Assembly: GCF_014596085.1 (NCBI RefSeq) | Contig: NZ_JACCJY010000040.1 | Span: forward strand, 1 to 53,066 | Source of the DNA: Azospirillum tabaci | GTDB taxonomy: Bacteria > Pseudomonadota > Alphaproteobacteria > Azospirillales > Azospirillaceae | DNA length: 53,066 nucleotides | Direction: 5' to 3' | Shown here: positions 33,234-42,021 of the stretch, in pieces | How positions within the stretch are numbered: the first letter of the stretch is position 1 | Layout of the letters: each line of letters begins with the position of its first letter | Program-made: the position numbers and the translations under genes | Notes under the pieces: generated by a model | Seen by the model: the letters and a program-made list of their open reading frames with translations, nothing else | Told to the model about the DNA's origin: nothing | Databases searched by the model: none

Positions 33234-34388
33234 ATGATGAAAGACGGTTTGATGAAGCATGGTCCGATCCGCCGAGCCCTCCGCGTGGCAGCGCTGGCCG
33301 CGGCCTGCCTGCTGGGCGCCGCCGCCATGGCGGGCGATGGGCTGGCCCAGACTCGGGTGAAGGATCTCGTCACCTTCGACGGGGTGCGCCGCAACCAGCT
33401 CATCGGGTACGGCCTCGTGGTCGGCCTGAACGGCTCGGGCGACCGGCTGATCAACACGCCCTTCACCGAGCAGAGCCTGAAGGGCATGCTGGAGCGGCTG
33501 GGCATCAACACCCGCGACGAGGTACTGCGCACCCGCAACGCCGCGGCGGTGATGGTCACGGCCTCGCTGCCGCCCTTCGCCCGCCAGGGCACGACCATCG
33601 ACATCACCGTGTCGGCTCTGGGCGACGCCACCAGCCTGCTCGGCGGCACGCTGCTGGTCACGCCGCTGCTGGGCGCCGACGGGCAGGCCTACGCCGTGGC
33701 CCAGGGGTCGCTGTCGGTCAGTGGCTTCTCGGCCGGCGGGGTGGCCGCCAACGTGACCAAGGGCGTGCCGACCAGCGCCCGCATCGCCAACGGCGCCATC
33801 GTGGAGCGCGAGCTGAAATTCGCGCTGGACGAGGTGACCGGCGTCCGCATGGCGCTGCGCAACCCCGATTTCACCACCGCCAACCGAATCGCCGACGCGG
33901 TGGCGGTGCGGCTGGGCAGCAGCGCCGTCCATGTGCTCGACGCGACCACCGTCGACGTCCGCATCCCGCCCCGCTACACCGGCGCGGTCGCCCGGCTGAT
34001 CGGCGACATCGAACAGCTCACCGTGCGCCCGGACGGCATCGCGCGGGTGGTGGTGGACGAGCGCAGCGGCACTGTGGTCATCGGCGACGACGTGCGCATC
34101 AGCCGCGTCGCCATCACCCAGGGCAACCTGACCGTCCGCGTGGTGGAGACGCCCCAGGTGTCGCAGCCGCAGCCCTTCTCCGACGGTCAGACGGTGGTGG
34201 TGCCGCGCACCGACGTGCAGGTGCAGGAGGGCAACGGGCGCCAGTTCGTGACCATCGGCGGCAACGTCAGCCTGCAGCAGCTCGTCAACGGGCTGAACGC
34301 GCTGGGCGTCGGACCGCGCGACATGGTCGCCATCCTCCAGGCGATCAAGGCGGCGGGCGCCCTGCACGCCGACCTGGAAATCATCTGA
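33234..34388 (+). CDS. flgI: Flagellar P-ring protein FlgI
   Basis: A 384-residue periplasmic protein that forms the ring round the rod in the peptidoglycan layer. A signal peptide (LRVAALAAACLLGAAAMAGDGLAQ) is followed by TRVKDLVTFDGVRRNQLIGYGLVVGLNGSGD, a very conserved FlgI start, and by SLPPFARQGTTIDITVSALGDA and VVIGDDVRIS. Three in-frame ATGs (33234, 33237, 33252) are possible; none has a strong ribosome site and the signal peptide works from each. The partners FlgH and FlgA are not in the window. Confidence 0.95.
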   Translation: MMKDGLMKHGPIRRALRVAALAAACLLGAAAMAGDGLAQTRVKDLVTFDGVRRNQLIGYGLVVGLNGSGDRLINTPFTEQSLKGMLERLGINTRDEVLRTRNAAAVMVTASLPPFARQGTTIDITVSALGDATSLLGGTLLVTPLLGADGQAYAVAQGSLSVSGFSAGGVAANVTKGVPTSARIANGAIVERELKFALDEVTGVRMALRNPDFTTANRIADAVAVRLGSSAVHVLDATTVDVRIPPRYTGAVARLIGDIEQLTVRPDGIARVVVDERSGTVVIGDDVRISRVAITQGNLTVRVVETPQVSQPQPFSDGQTVVVPRTDVQVQEGNGRQFVTIGGNVSLQQLVNGLNALGVGPRDMVAILQAIKAAGALHADLEII

Positions 34389-34412
34389 CAACTCCGGCCG
34401 GACGAGAGCGCG

Positions 34413-34718
34413 ATGGACATCTCCCCCCTTTCCACAACCGCCCCCACCGCGAAGCCCGCCGCTCCGAACCGCGCCGCCGAGAAGGCCGGGCAGGAGTTCG
34501 AGGCGCTGATGGTCGGGCAGATGCTGGAATCCATGTTCGCCGGCGTGGATACCGGCAGCGCCTTCGGCGGCGGCCAGGGCGAGCGGACGTGGCGCAGCTT
34601 CATGCTCCAGGAATATGGCAAGGCCATCGCGGAGGCCGGCACGCTGGGAATCGGCCGCATGGTCGAGGCCGACGTGGCCCGCCTCTACGGCCAGACGAGC
34701 GAAGGAACCAAGGGATGA
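34413..34718 (+). CDS. flgJ: Rod-binding protein, FlgJ N-terminal domain type
   Basis: A 101-residue protein corresponding only to the rod-cap domain of FlgJ (AAEKAGQEFEALMVGQMLESMFAG, TWRSFMLQEYGKAIAEAGTLGIG). It lacks the muramidase domain found in enteric FlgJ; a separate lytic transglycosylase gene at 41238 in the same cluster probably opens the wall. This two-gene arrangement is usual in alphaproteobacteria. It overlaps the next gene by four bases. Confidence 0.9.
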   Translation: MDISPLSTTAPTAKPAAPNRAAEKAGQEFEALMVGQMLESMFAGVDTGSAFGGGQGERTWRSFMLQEYGKAIAEAGTLGIGRMVEADVARLYGQTSEGTKG

Positions 34719-35242
34719 GCCGCCGTTTCAAGGACCTGATCCGTGAATTCGCCCCCGATGCCAAGCCGGAGGCGGACGCCGCCCCCGTCGCCGCCCCGGA
34801 GCCCGAGATCCCCGCGCTGGCCGACGGGCCGACCGCCGTCGTCATGACGGAATTCCTCGACACCGTGGCGGAACTGAGCGTCCTGCTGGACGAGGAGACG
34901 GCGGCGCTCGCCGCCGGCGATCTGGAGGGGCTGGAGGTCTATGCCCGGCGCAAGCAGGCGATGGCCGACCGTCTGGGCGGCATCATGACCCAGGCGCAGT
35001 CGGGCACGCTGCGGCTGAACGACGATCTGCGCGCGATGATCCTGGAGCGGGTGGAGCGGCTGGACCGCGCCATCAACGACAACGCGGCCGGGCTGGTCGC
35101 CATGCGCAAGGCCGTGCTGTCGATCAACCGCAGCCTGCTGGTGGCCCTGGAGAAGGCGGCCAGCGACGGCCTCTACGCCCCCTCGGGCCATGCGGTGCGC
35201 CCGGTCGAGCTGTCGGCGTCGGGCCTGAACGCGGAGCTGTAG
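34715..35242 (+). CDS. FlgN-like flagellar protein, probable FlgK/FlgL chaperone
   Basis: A 175-residue protein whose first 40 residues are Pro/Ala-rich and whose remainder (about 45-165) is a long helical coil with DLEGLEVYARRKQAMADRLGGI, resembling FlgN, the export chaperone of the hook-junction proteins. It overlaps flgJ by the sequence ATGA. Being in the operon with flgK and flgL supports the chaperone role. Similarity is by shape and pattern, not strong sequence identity, so FlgN is a tentative name. Confidence 0.65.
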   Translation: MSRRFKDLIREFAPDAKPEADAAPVAAPEPEIPALADGPTAVVMTEFLDTVAELSVLLDEETAALAAGDLEGLEVYARRKQAMADRLGGIMTQAQSGTLRLNDDLRAMILERVERLDRAINDNAAGLVAMRKAVLSINRSLLVALEKAASDGLYAPSGHAVRPVELSASGLNAEL

Positions 35243-35259
35243 GCCCAGCCAAAGTGGAG

Positions 35260-35286
35260 TTCCCTCTCCCGGGGCGGGAGAGGGAA
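35260..35286 (+). terminator. Hairpin terminator after the flgE-flgN-like operon
   Basis: TTCCCTCTCCC (35260-35270) and GGGAGAGGGAA (35276-35286) form a perfect 11-bp stem with a GGGGC loop, followed by TTGAAG. It ends the hook/junction operon about 20 bases after its last stop. Confidence 0.7.
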
Positions 35287-35379
35287 TTGAAGGGCGCTGG
35301 CCTTGCCAAGGGTTCCGCCGCCGGATGCGGGCCGCTATAGTCCGCCGTCCGCTTGGCCGCATCCTCCCGAGGCTTCCGC

Positions 35380-36381
35380 ATGCCCGCAACCGACCGCGCC
35401 GCTCCCCCGTCGCTCGCCGTCTTCACCCATGGCGAGCTGATCGGCGACGCGCTCATCAAGATTCCCTTCGTGCGCGCCCTGCGGGGGCTGTTCCCGGACC
35501 ACCGGATCACCTGGATCACCACCGAAGGCACCCATCTGGCGACCACGCTGCGCCCGATGATGGACGGGCTGATCGACGAGTTCCGCGCCGACACCGGAAT
35601 TGGGAGCAGCCCGCTCGGCCTGCTGAAGCCGATGCCCATCCGCGACCGCTTCTCCCTGGTGCTGGACACCCAGGCGCTGCCCTGGCGGACGCTGCTGGCG
35701 CGGCGGCTGAAGCACGACCTGTTCGTCTCGGCCTGCGCCGGCTACCGCCTGTCGGACCGCCGCCCGCCGCCCGGCTACAAGGAGCCGCGGCACGTGCTGG
35801 ACCGCCTCTTCGACCTGCTGGAGGTGGCCGGCGGGCGGCGTCCCCCGCTGGACATGGCCGTCCCGATCCCGGCCGAGGCCGAGGCCGAGGCGCGCGCCGT
35901 GCTGCCCGACGGGCCGGGCTACGTCGCCATCGCCCCGGGGGCAGGCAAGCGGGTGAAATGCTGGCCGCTGGCCCGCTTCGTGGAACTGGCCCACGCCCAG
36001 GTCGCCGACGGACGGGTGCCGGTCTTCATCCTCGGCCCGGCGGAGCTGGATTGGCTGCCTGAGCTGCGCGCCGCCGTGCCCCAGGCGCTGTTCCCGCTCC
36101 AGGACGCCGAGCTGGCGGAGCCGCGTTATTCCCCGATCCGCACCATCGCGCTGACCCGGCGCTGCGCCGCGGCGGTCGCCAACGACAGCGGGACCAGCCA
36201 CCTGTTCGGCCTTGCCGACGTGCCGCTGCTGACCCTCTACGGCCCGACCACCGCGGAGAAGCTGCGCCCCAAGGTGACGCGCGGAGCCGTGCTGACGGCC
36301 TCCGCCTTCGGCGGCCGCGAGATGGAGCGCATTCCCGCCGACGCAGCGATCAAGGAGGTCGAGGCGCTGGTCCGTTCGTGA
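35380..36381 (+). CDS. Glycosyltransferase family 9 (heptosyltransferase-like)
   Basis: A 333-residue soluble glycosyltransferase with two Rossmann domains. ELIGDALIKIPFVRALRGLFPDHRITWIT is the N-terminal GT9 pattern; IAPGAGKRVKCWPLARFVELA and VANDSGTSHLFGLADVPLLTLYGPTTAEKLRP are the nucleotide-sugar part. ADP-heptose:LPS heptosyltransferases are the known relatives. Sitting inside a flagellar cluster, separated by a terminator from the hook operon, it may modify flagellin or another exported flagellar protein, or simply be an LPS gene inserted there. ATG 35380 is chosen because GAGGC precedes it. No other sugar gene adjoins. Confidence 0.85.
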   Translation: MPATDRAAPPSLAVFTHGELIGDALIKIPFVRALRGLFPDHRITWITTEGTHLATTLRPMMDGLIDEFRADTGIGSSPLGLLKPMPIRDRFSLVLDTQALPWRTLLARRLKHDLFVSACAGYRLSDRRPPPGYKEPRHVLDRLFDLLEVAGGRRPPLDMAVPIPAEAEAEARAVLPDGPGYVAIAPGAGKRVKCWPLARFVELAHAQVADGRVPVFILGPAELDWLPELRAAVPQALFPLQDAELAEPRYSPIRTIALTRRCAAAVANDSGTSHLFGLADVPLLTLYGPTTAEKLRPKVTRGAVLTASAFGGREMERIPADAAIKEVEALVRS

Positions 36382-36407
36382 CGAACGGTCTTCATATTCG
36401 ACCGTCA

Positions 36408-36530
36408 TAACCCTCTCCCCTCCGGGGAGAGGGTGGCCCGAAGGGCCGGTGAGGGGGTTGGGCTTTTGCCGGACGTTGCGCCACGCGCAACCCCCTCACC
36501 CTAGCCCTCTCCCCGGAGGGGGGGGGGGGG
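36408..36530. repeat. GC-rich palindromic intergenic repeat, family 2 copy a, with a 13-base G tract
   Basis: CCCTCTCCCC (36411-36420) and GGGGAGAGGG (36424-36433) form the first hairpin. GGTGGCCCGAAGGGCCGGTG follows, and a distal inverted copy CCCCCTCACC-CTAGCCCTCTCCCC lies at 36491-36514. It ends in an uninterrupted run of 13 G (36518-36530). The second copy is at 46659-46840. Confidence 0.8.
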
Positions 36531-36547
36531 TCCCCCTGGTCGGCGCT

Positions 36548-37096
36548 TCAGGACCTTCTGCGCCTCACGGCGGGGGTGATCTCCCCCGCTTCCTCCAGCC
36601 GCCGCAGGCAGGCGACCAGGGCGCGCTGGAAGTTGCGGCCCTCAGAGGGCAGGTTGACGCCCTGGCCGGTCGTCCAGAACTCCACGAAGGCGCAATCGGC
36701 CGCGCGATCCGCGGTCGGCCATTCGACGGCCACGCCCAGCCCGATCTCCGCCGTGCGGCGGCGGCTGTCGGTGACCAGGATCTTCGCTTCCCAATGCATG
36801 CCGCCGCTGCCCGCCTCGGCGCGGCGGTGGCTCCACAGGCGCAGGTAATCGCGGAAGCTCTCGGACGAGCGGTCGTGCTGGACGTAGGCGCTGCGGTCCA
36901 CCACCGCGGGGGCGAGGCGCAACGCGTAGCGGGCCTGCGCCAGCGCCTGGGTCACCTCCGCGATCAGCCGGTCCATCTCGGCGAAGCTGCGCCGCACGTT
37001 GTCGGCCAGCGCGCTGGCCAGCGCCTCCCCCTTCGGCGCGCCGGAGGCGGCGCGGTCGGAGCGGTACATCTCGAACAGGTCGTCGCTGTCACTCAT
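36548..37096 (-). CDS. Conserved-looking hypothetical protein in the flagellar cluster (182 residues)
   Basis: A protein starting MSDSDDLFEMYRSDRAA, without signal peptide or membrane helix. A helical N-half (about 25-60, ADNVRRSFAEMDRLIAEVTQ) precedes a mixed alpha/beta part with HWEAKILVTDSRRRTAEIGLGVAVEWP and AFVEFWTTG. I recognise no family. It lies 100 bases downstream of flhB on the same strand, as the last gene of the export-apparatus operon, so it may serve the lateral flagellum. An upstream in-frame ATG would add 16 residues; the chosen one has no strong ribosome site either. Confidence 0.65.
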   Translation of the reverse strand: MSDSDDLFEMYRSDRAASGAPKGEALASALADNVRRSFAEMDRLIAEVTQALAQARYALRLAPAVVDRSAYVQHDRSSESFRDYLRLWSHRRAEAGSGGMHWEAKILVTDSRRRTAEIGLGVAVEWPTADRAADCAFVEFWTTGQGVNLPSEGRNFQRALVACLRRLEEAGEITPAVRRRRS

Positions 37097-37196
37097 TGCC
37101 GTGATGCGCCGCGGAAGGTGGTGAGTTCCTTCGTCTACCGCCAAACCCGTTGAGAAGACATTAAGCGAAATTCCAAACCATCCGGCTCCCGCCCGA

Positions 37197-38294
37197 TCAC
37201 GCCCGTTGCGCCGGTTGCGCGGTCCCTCCGTTCTTCAGGCGCAGCACATACATCATCACCTCCGCCACCGCCTGGTAATGCTGGAGCGGGATCACCGCAT
37301 CGACCTCCGACGCGGCGTAGAGGGCGCGGGCCAGCGGCGGGTTCTCGATCACCGGCACGCCGTTCTCCTCGGCCACCGCGCGGATGCGCAGCGCCACGAG
37401 GTCGGCCCCCTTGGCGAGGCAGACCGGCGCCGGCATCTTCGCGCGGTCGTACTCCAGAGCCACCGCGAAGTGGGTCGGATTGGCGATGACCACCGTGGCG
37501 CGCGGCACGTTCGCCATCATGCGGCGCTTCGAGCGGTCGCGCCGGATCTCGCGCAGCTTCGCCTTCAGATGAGGGTCGCCCTCGGTCTGCTTGAACTCGT
37601 CCTTCAACTCCTGGAAGGTCATGCGCAGGCGGCGCCGCCATTCCAGCCGGTTCCACAGCACGTCCACCGCGGCCATCACCACCGTCGCCAGGAGGACGGC
37701 CAGCAGCAGCCGCAGGGTCAGGTCCCGCAGCAGGTCGGGAAGCGCCGCAACGTCCATGCCCACGATCCCCTCCGTCCAATCGATGTAGGGCGCCACGGCG
37801 AACCAGACGGCGCAGGCGATGATCGCCAGTTTCACGAGACTCTTCACGAATTCGACCAGCGCGTGGCGCGCGAAGATGCGGCGCCAGCCGCTGAGCGGCG
37901 ACAGGTGCGACAGCTTGGGCCGGATGCGGTCGCTGGCGGCCAACAGCGGCCCCTGCCCCACCGCCGACACCACCGCCCCGCCGACCAGCAGGCCCAGCAC
38001 CGGCAGCATCGCCACCGCCACCCCGCCGATCAGCCAGCGCAGGCTGTTCATCACGTCGAAGGGACCGCCGTCGAGCCGGATGTCGTTCGGATTCTCGATC
38101 AGCGGCAGCAGCACCTCGGCGATGCGCGAGGCGGCGAGCGGCCCGCCGGCCGCGGCGATCAGCCAAGCCGCCGCCATCGTGGCGGCCAGACCGACGTCGC
38201 GGGCGCGGGGGACGTCGCCCTTCTCCATCGCCTCGCGCAGCCGTTTCTCGGTCGGCTCCTCGGTTTTCTGTTCCTCGTCCTGGCTGTCGGACAT
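37197..38294 (-). CDS. flhB: Flagellar export switch protein FlhB
   Basis: A 365-residue inner-membrane protein that switches the export gate from rod/hook to filament substrates. The basic N-terminus (DEEQKTEEPTEKRLREAMEKGDVP) is followed by four membrane helices and a cytoplasmic domain with the self-cleavage site NPTH at Asn272-Pro273 (VVIANPTHFAVALEYD). It follows fliR by 10 bases in the order flhA-fliR-flhB. Confidence 0.97.
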   Translation of the reverse strand: MSDSQDEEQKTEEPTEKRLREAMEKGDVPRARDVGLAATMAAAWLIAAAGGPLAASRIAEVLLPLIENPNDIRLDGGPFDVMNSLRWLIGGVAVAMLPVLGLLVGGAVVSAVGQGPLLAASDRIRPKLSHLSPLSGWRRIFARHALVEFVKSLVKLAIIACAVWFAVAPYIDWTEGIVGMDVAALPDLLRDLTLRLLLAVLLATVVMAAVDVLWNRLEWRRRLRMTFQELKDEFKQTEGDPHLKAKLREIRRDRSKRRMMANVPRATVVIANPTHFAVALEYDRAKMPAPVCLAKGADLVALRIRAVAEENGVPVIENPPLARALYAASEVDAVIPLQHYQAVAEVMMYVLRLKNGGTAQPAQRA

Positions 38295-38304
38295 CGCCGC
38301 CCCC

Positions 38305-39063
38305 TCACCGCCCGCCGAGCCAGCCGGCCAACGCGGCCAGCGTGGCGGTGACCATGGCCCCCGCCGTCACCAGGAAGACCAGCATCCCGCCGCCGACCAT
38401 CGCCGGGGTGGCGACGAAATAGACGGGCATGGAGGGCATCACCCGGTTGACCAGGGCCAGCGCCATGTTGGCGATCATGCCGAAGACCAGGAAGGGTGCG
38501 GCCATCTGCACCCCCAGCCGGAAGGTGACGCCGACGAGCTGGGCGTAGCGCCCCGCCACCATGCCGGGATCGGGCAGCGTCGCCGCCGGCCAGCTTCCGT
38601 AGGAGCGCACCAGCGCGTCGATCATCAGGTAATGCAGGTCGAGCGCGAACAGCAGCGCCAGCCCGGCGATGACCAGCGTGCCCGACAGGATGGACCCGCT
38701 CTCGAACCCCGCCGCGTCGGTCCCGAAAGGGTTGCTGAGCCCCATCGCCTGCGCGGCGATGTTGCCGGCGACCTGGAGCGACGCCAGGAACAGCTTGGCC
38801 CCCAGCCCGAGGAAGGCGCCGGCCACCGTCTCGGCGAAGATCTGCTCCAGCATCACCGCGGCGTCCGGTGGCAGCCGGTCGGGCAGGCCGGGCACCGTCG
38901 GGGTCAGCGCCAGCGCCACCGGGATCGCGATGCACAGCCGGACGCGCGGCGGCACCGCCAGCTCGCCGAAGCCCGGCAGCAGGCTGACCGCCGCGGCGAC
39001 GCGGGCGAAGACCAGGAAGGCGCGGTAGACCTCCAGGCTGAGCAGGTCGGCGAGCGTGTCCAT
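38305..39063 (-). CDS. fliR: Flagellar export protein FliR
   Basis: A 252-residue membrane protein with about six helices, part of the core export gate with FliP and FliQ. Landmarks are FLVFARVAAAVSLLPGFGE near the start, the PxPxRxRL-like PPRVRLCIAIPVAL, and NPFGTDAAGFESGSILSG. Start ATG 39063 (or GTG three bases upstream) follows a GGAG site. It lies ten bases downstream of flhA. fliP is missing from the window. Confidence 0.95.
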   Translation of the reverse strand: MDTLADLLSLEVYRAFLVFARVAAAVSLLPGFGELAVPPRVRLCIAIPVALALTPTVPGLPDRLPPDAAVMLEQIFAETVAGAFLGLGAKLFLASLQVAGNIAAQAMGLSNPFGTDAAGFESGSILSGTLVIAGLALLFALDLHYLMIDALVRSYGSWPAATLPDPGMVAGRYAQLVGVTFRLGVQMAAPFLVFGMIANMALALVNRVMPSMPVYFVATPAMVGGGMLVFLVTAGAMVTATLAALAGWLGGR

Positions 39064-39073
39064 CACCGCTCCT

Positions 39074-41167
39074 TCAGACCTGGTCGATCGTCTTGACGGA
39101 CACCTTGCGGTGCAGCTCGGCGTGGCTGATCACCGGGGTCATCGGGCTGACCCGCTCCAGCAGCGAGCGCACGAAGGGCCGCACCTCCGCCCCGACCAGC
39201 AACGCCGGCCAGACCTGCGGCGTGGCGTGCTTCTGGATGGTGATGCGCAGCGCGGTCAGGAACTCCTGCACCTGGGTCGGCGGCATGGCGAAGCGGCGGT
39301 CCTCGCCCTCCGCGATGACACTCTGCTGGAGCGCCTGCTCCCAGCGCGGGGTCAGGACGATGACCGGGACGAAGCCGTCGGGCGCCGTCAGCGACTGGCA
39401 GATCTGCTGGCCCAGCCGCGCCCGCACATGCTCGGTGACCAGCGTGATGTTGCGCGTCCAGTTCACCGCCTCGGCGATGGCCTCGACGATGGCCGGCAGG
39501 TTGCGGATCGACACCCGCTCCGCCAGCAGCGCCTGGAGCACGCGCTGCACCACCACCAGCGTGATGCGCGACGGCACCATGTCGGAGATCAGCTTCTGGT
39601 ACTCCCGCCCCAGCCCGTCCAGCAGCTTCTGCATGGCGGCGAAGGTCAGCAGGGTGGAGAGGTGGTCCTTGATGACCTCGGTCAGGTGGGTGGTGATGAC
39701 GCTTTCCGGGTCGACGACCGTGTAGCCCTTGGCGATGGCCTCCTCGTGCCGCGCCGGGTCGATCCAGCGGGCCTGGAGGTTGAAGGTCGGCTCCCGCGTC
39801 GCCTCGCCGGGCAGGTCGGGGGCCGCCCCGCCGGACGGGTCGATGGCGAGCAACTGCTTGGGCCGCACCTCGCCGCTCGCCACCTCGACGCCCATGACGC
39901 TGACGACGTAGCCCTTGGGCGGCAGGAAGCTGCTGTCCTTGATGCGCACCGACGGCAGGATGAAGCCGAACTCCTTGGCGAAGCGCTTGCGCAGCGTCTT
40001 CACCTTGCCGGTCAGCGGCCCGTTCTTGTTGAGGATCAGCGGGACGAGGTGGTTGCCGACCTCCACCTTCACCTCGTCCACCTTCAGCATGTCCTCCACC
40101 GCCTCCTCGGCGGGGGCGGTGGGCGCCTTGCGGCTTTCCTCCAGCCGGGCCAGCGCGGCGCGACGCATCTTGCCGCGCATCGCGTACCAGCCCGCCGCGC
40201 CGAAGCCGCCGCCCAGCAGAACGAAGGGGGCGGCCGGCAGGCCCGGCGTCACGCCCAGCGTGCAGAGCAGCCCGCCCGCCACCATCAGCGCCTTGGGATA
40301 GCCGCCGAGTTGGGCGAGCACCGCCTGATCGGCGGAACCGACGTTGCCGCCCTTGGTCACCAGCAGGCCGGCGGCCAGCGAGACGACCAGCGCCGGGATC
40401 TGCGTCGCCAGACCGTCGCCCACCGTCAGGATGGTGTAGACCGACGCCGCGGATTCGAAGGACATGCCCTGCTGCGCCATTCCGATGGCCATGCCGCCCA
40501 GCACGTTGATGGCGGTGATGACCAGCCCGGCCACCGCGTCGCCGCGCACGAACTTCGACGCGCCGTCCATGGCGCCGAAGAAGGTGCTCTCGTCCTCCAG
40601 CTCCTTGCGTCGGCGGCGGGCCTCGACGTCGTCGATCATGCCGGCGGACAGGTCGGCATCGATGGCCATCTGCTTGCCTGGGATGGCGTCCAGCGTGAAG
40701 CGCGCGCCGACCTCCGCGATGCGGGTGGCGCCCTTGGTGATGACCACGAAGTTGATGACGATCAGGATGGCGAAGATCACCACGCCGATCACGAAGTTGC
40801 CGCCCATGATGAACTGGCTGAAGCCCTCGATCACATGGCCGGCGGCGGACGGGCCGGTGTGCCCGTGGCTGAGGATCAGGCGGGTGGACGCGATGTTCAG
40901 CGCCAGCCGCAGCACCGTGACGACCAGCAGCACGGTCGGGAAGGAGGAGAAGTCCAGCGGCTTGCTGATCCACAGCGAGACCATCAGGATCAGCACGCTG
41001 ACCGCCAGCGACAGCGTCAGCCCGAGGTCGAGGAACCAGGTCGGCACCGGCAGGAACAGCACGGCCAGCACCAGCAGGATGCCCAGCGCGAACAGCACGT
41101 CGCGGTTCGCGAGCCCGGCATCGCCGAGGCTGGTCATCCGGTTCCGAAGGGTGTCCGTGAAAGCCAT
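39074..41167 (-). CDS. flhA: Flagellar export apparatus protein FlhA
   Basis: A 697-residue export-gate protein of full length. The membrane half (about residues 1-310, eight helices) carries the FHIPEP-type motif FTLDAIPGKQMAIDADLSAG and the cytoplasmic loop RRRRKELEDESTFFGAMDGASKFV. The cytoplasmic half (about 340-697) forms the nonameric docking ring for chaperone-substrate complexes. It begins the flhA-fliR-flhB operon; an AT/CCG motif lies 47-64 bp upstream of its start. Confidence 0.97.
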   Translation of the reverse strand: MAFTDTLRNRMTSLGDAGLANRDVLFALGILLVLAVLFLPVPTWFLDLGLTLSLAVSVLILMVSLWISKPLDFSSFPTVLLVVTVLRLALNIASTRLILSHGHTGPSAAGHVIEGFSQFIMGGNFVIGVVIFAILIVINFVVITKGATRIAEVGARFTLDAIPGKQMAIDADLSAGMIDDVEARRRRKELEDESTFFGAMDGASKFVRGDAVAGLVITAINVLGGMAIGMAQQGMSFESAASVYTILTVGDGLATQIPALVVSLAAGLLVTKGGNVGSADQAVLAQLGGYPKALMVAGGLLCTLGVTPGLPAAPFVLLGGGFGAAGWYAMRGKMRRAALARLEESRKAPTAPAEEAVEDMLKVDEVKVEVGNHLVPLILNKNGPLTGKVKTLRKRFAKEFGFILPSVRIKDSSFLPPKGYVVSVMGVEVASGEVRPKQLLAIDPSGGAAPDLPGEATREPTFNLQARWIDPARHEEAIAKGYTVVDPESVITTHLTEVIKDHLSTLLTFAAMQKLLDGLGREYQKLISDMVPSRITLVVVQRVLQALLAERVSIRNLPAIVEAIAEAVNWTRNITLVTEHVRARLGQQICQSLTAPDGFVPVIVLTPRWEQALQQSVIAEGEDRRFAMPPTQVQEFLTALRITIQKHATPQVWPALLVGAEVRPFVRSLLERVSPMTPVISHAELHRKVSVKTIDQV

Positions 41168-41213
41168 GCGGGAACTCCAGGGTGCGGCACCGTTGGTACG
41201 CTAGCGCCCCGCG

Positions 41214-41231
41214 GTAAAACCGGCTTTTAAG
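41214..41231. promoter_or_regulatory. Lateral-flagellum AT/CCGG motif upstream of flhA
   Basis: GTAAAACCGGCTTTTAAG, in the 70-bp gap between the lytic transglycosylase stop and the flhA start. It has the same layout as the other three copies and shows that flhA may have its own promoter inside the longer gene run. Confidence 0.5.
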
Positions 41232-41237
41232 TCTGCG

Positions 41238-42020
41238 CTACTCGGCTGTTGGCAGCAGCGGCCGCACCGCCGCGTTGGCGTAGAGGCTGGACAGGAAGGA
41301 CAGGCGGCCAAGCTCGGCCTTGCCCCAGGCGGGCAGCGCGCCGGGGGCGGCCTGGGATGCGGCGGCCTGGGGACCGGCGGCCAGCGCCTTCAGGTAATCC
41401 ATGGCACCGGCCACCCAGCGCCGGTTGCCGCCGACCCGTTCGCGGTAGGCCGCCCCGCGCTCCGACTGGGCGGAGTGGTAGCGGGCGATGGCGGCGTCCA
41501 GCGATCCCTGCGCGCGGTGCAGGTCGCCGAGGAAGCGCGCGGCGTAGCGGGCGTTGGCGCGCGGGTCGAAGGCTGTCTCCAGGTCGGGGAAGGCGTCGGG
41601 GTGCCATTTCAGATTGACCTGGAGACAGCCGACGTCGATGGAGCGCGTGCCCCGCGCCTGCGCGGCGCGCACGAAGGCGATGGCCTCCTCCCGCGTCGGA
41701 AAATAGTGGGAGGCGCCTTCGGTGTTGACGGTCCAGGGCCAGACGGTGAACAGGCGGTCCGTGGTCATCCGCCCGGCCTCGGTGAAACCCATGGCGAGCA
41801 GCATGTGGTCGGTCACCCCCGCCTCGCGCTCCGCCGCCAGGATGGCGTCGATGCAGGCGGCCTCCGGCGGCAGGCTGCGAGCAGGGAGGGCACGCGGCGC
41901 GTAGAGGGCGGTGGACCATGTCCCGATCTGCGCGGCCGGCGGCTTCACGTCCGCGGCGGTCGCGGTTCCGGCCAGGAGCCCGGCCAAGAGCAGCATCGCC
42001 AGTCCGGCCAGCCGGCGCAT
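41238..42020 (-). CDS. Soluble lytic transglycosylase (SLT family), probably flagellum-dedicated
   Basis: A 260-residue periplasmic enzyme with a signal peptide (LAMLLLAGLLAGTATA). It cuts peptidoglycan so that the rod can pass. The catalytic glutamate is in MLLAMGFTEAGR; SIDVGCLQVNLKWHPDAF and NARYAARFLGDLH are the other SLT motifs, and AIARYHS is the C-terminal one. It lies directly after fliQ (1-base gap), in the place where alphaproteobacterial clusters often carry such an enzyme to complement the single-domain FlgJ. Confidence 0.9.
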   Translation of the reverse strand: MRRLAGLAMLLLAGLLAGTATAADVKPPAAQIGTWSTALYAPRALPARSLPPEAACIDAILAAEREAGVTDHMLLAMGFTEAGRMTTDRLFTVWPWTVNTEGASHYFPTREEAIAFVRAAQARGTRSIDVGCLQVNLKWHPDAFPDLETAFDPRANARYAARFLGDLHRAQGSLDAAIARYHSAQSERGAAYRERVGGNRRWVAGAMDYLKALAAGPQAAASQAAPGALPAWGKAELGRLSFLSSLYANAAVRPLLPTAE

Positions 42021-42021
42021 G

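Noticed and set aside
34413..34718. A truncated flgJ missing its muramidase domain
   Set aside because: Single-domain rod-binding proteins are normal in alphaproteobacteria, and a separate lytic transglycosylase lies in the same cluster.
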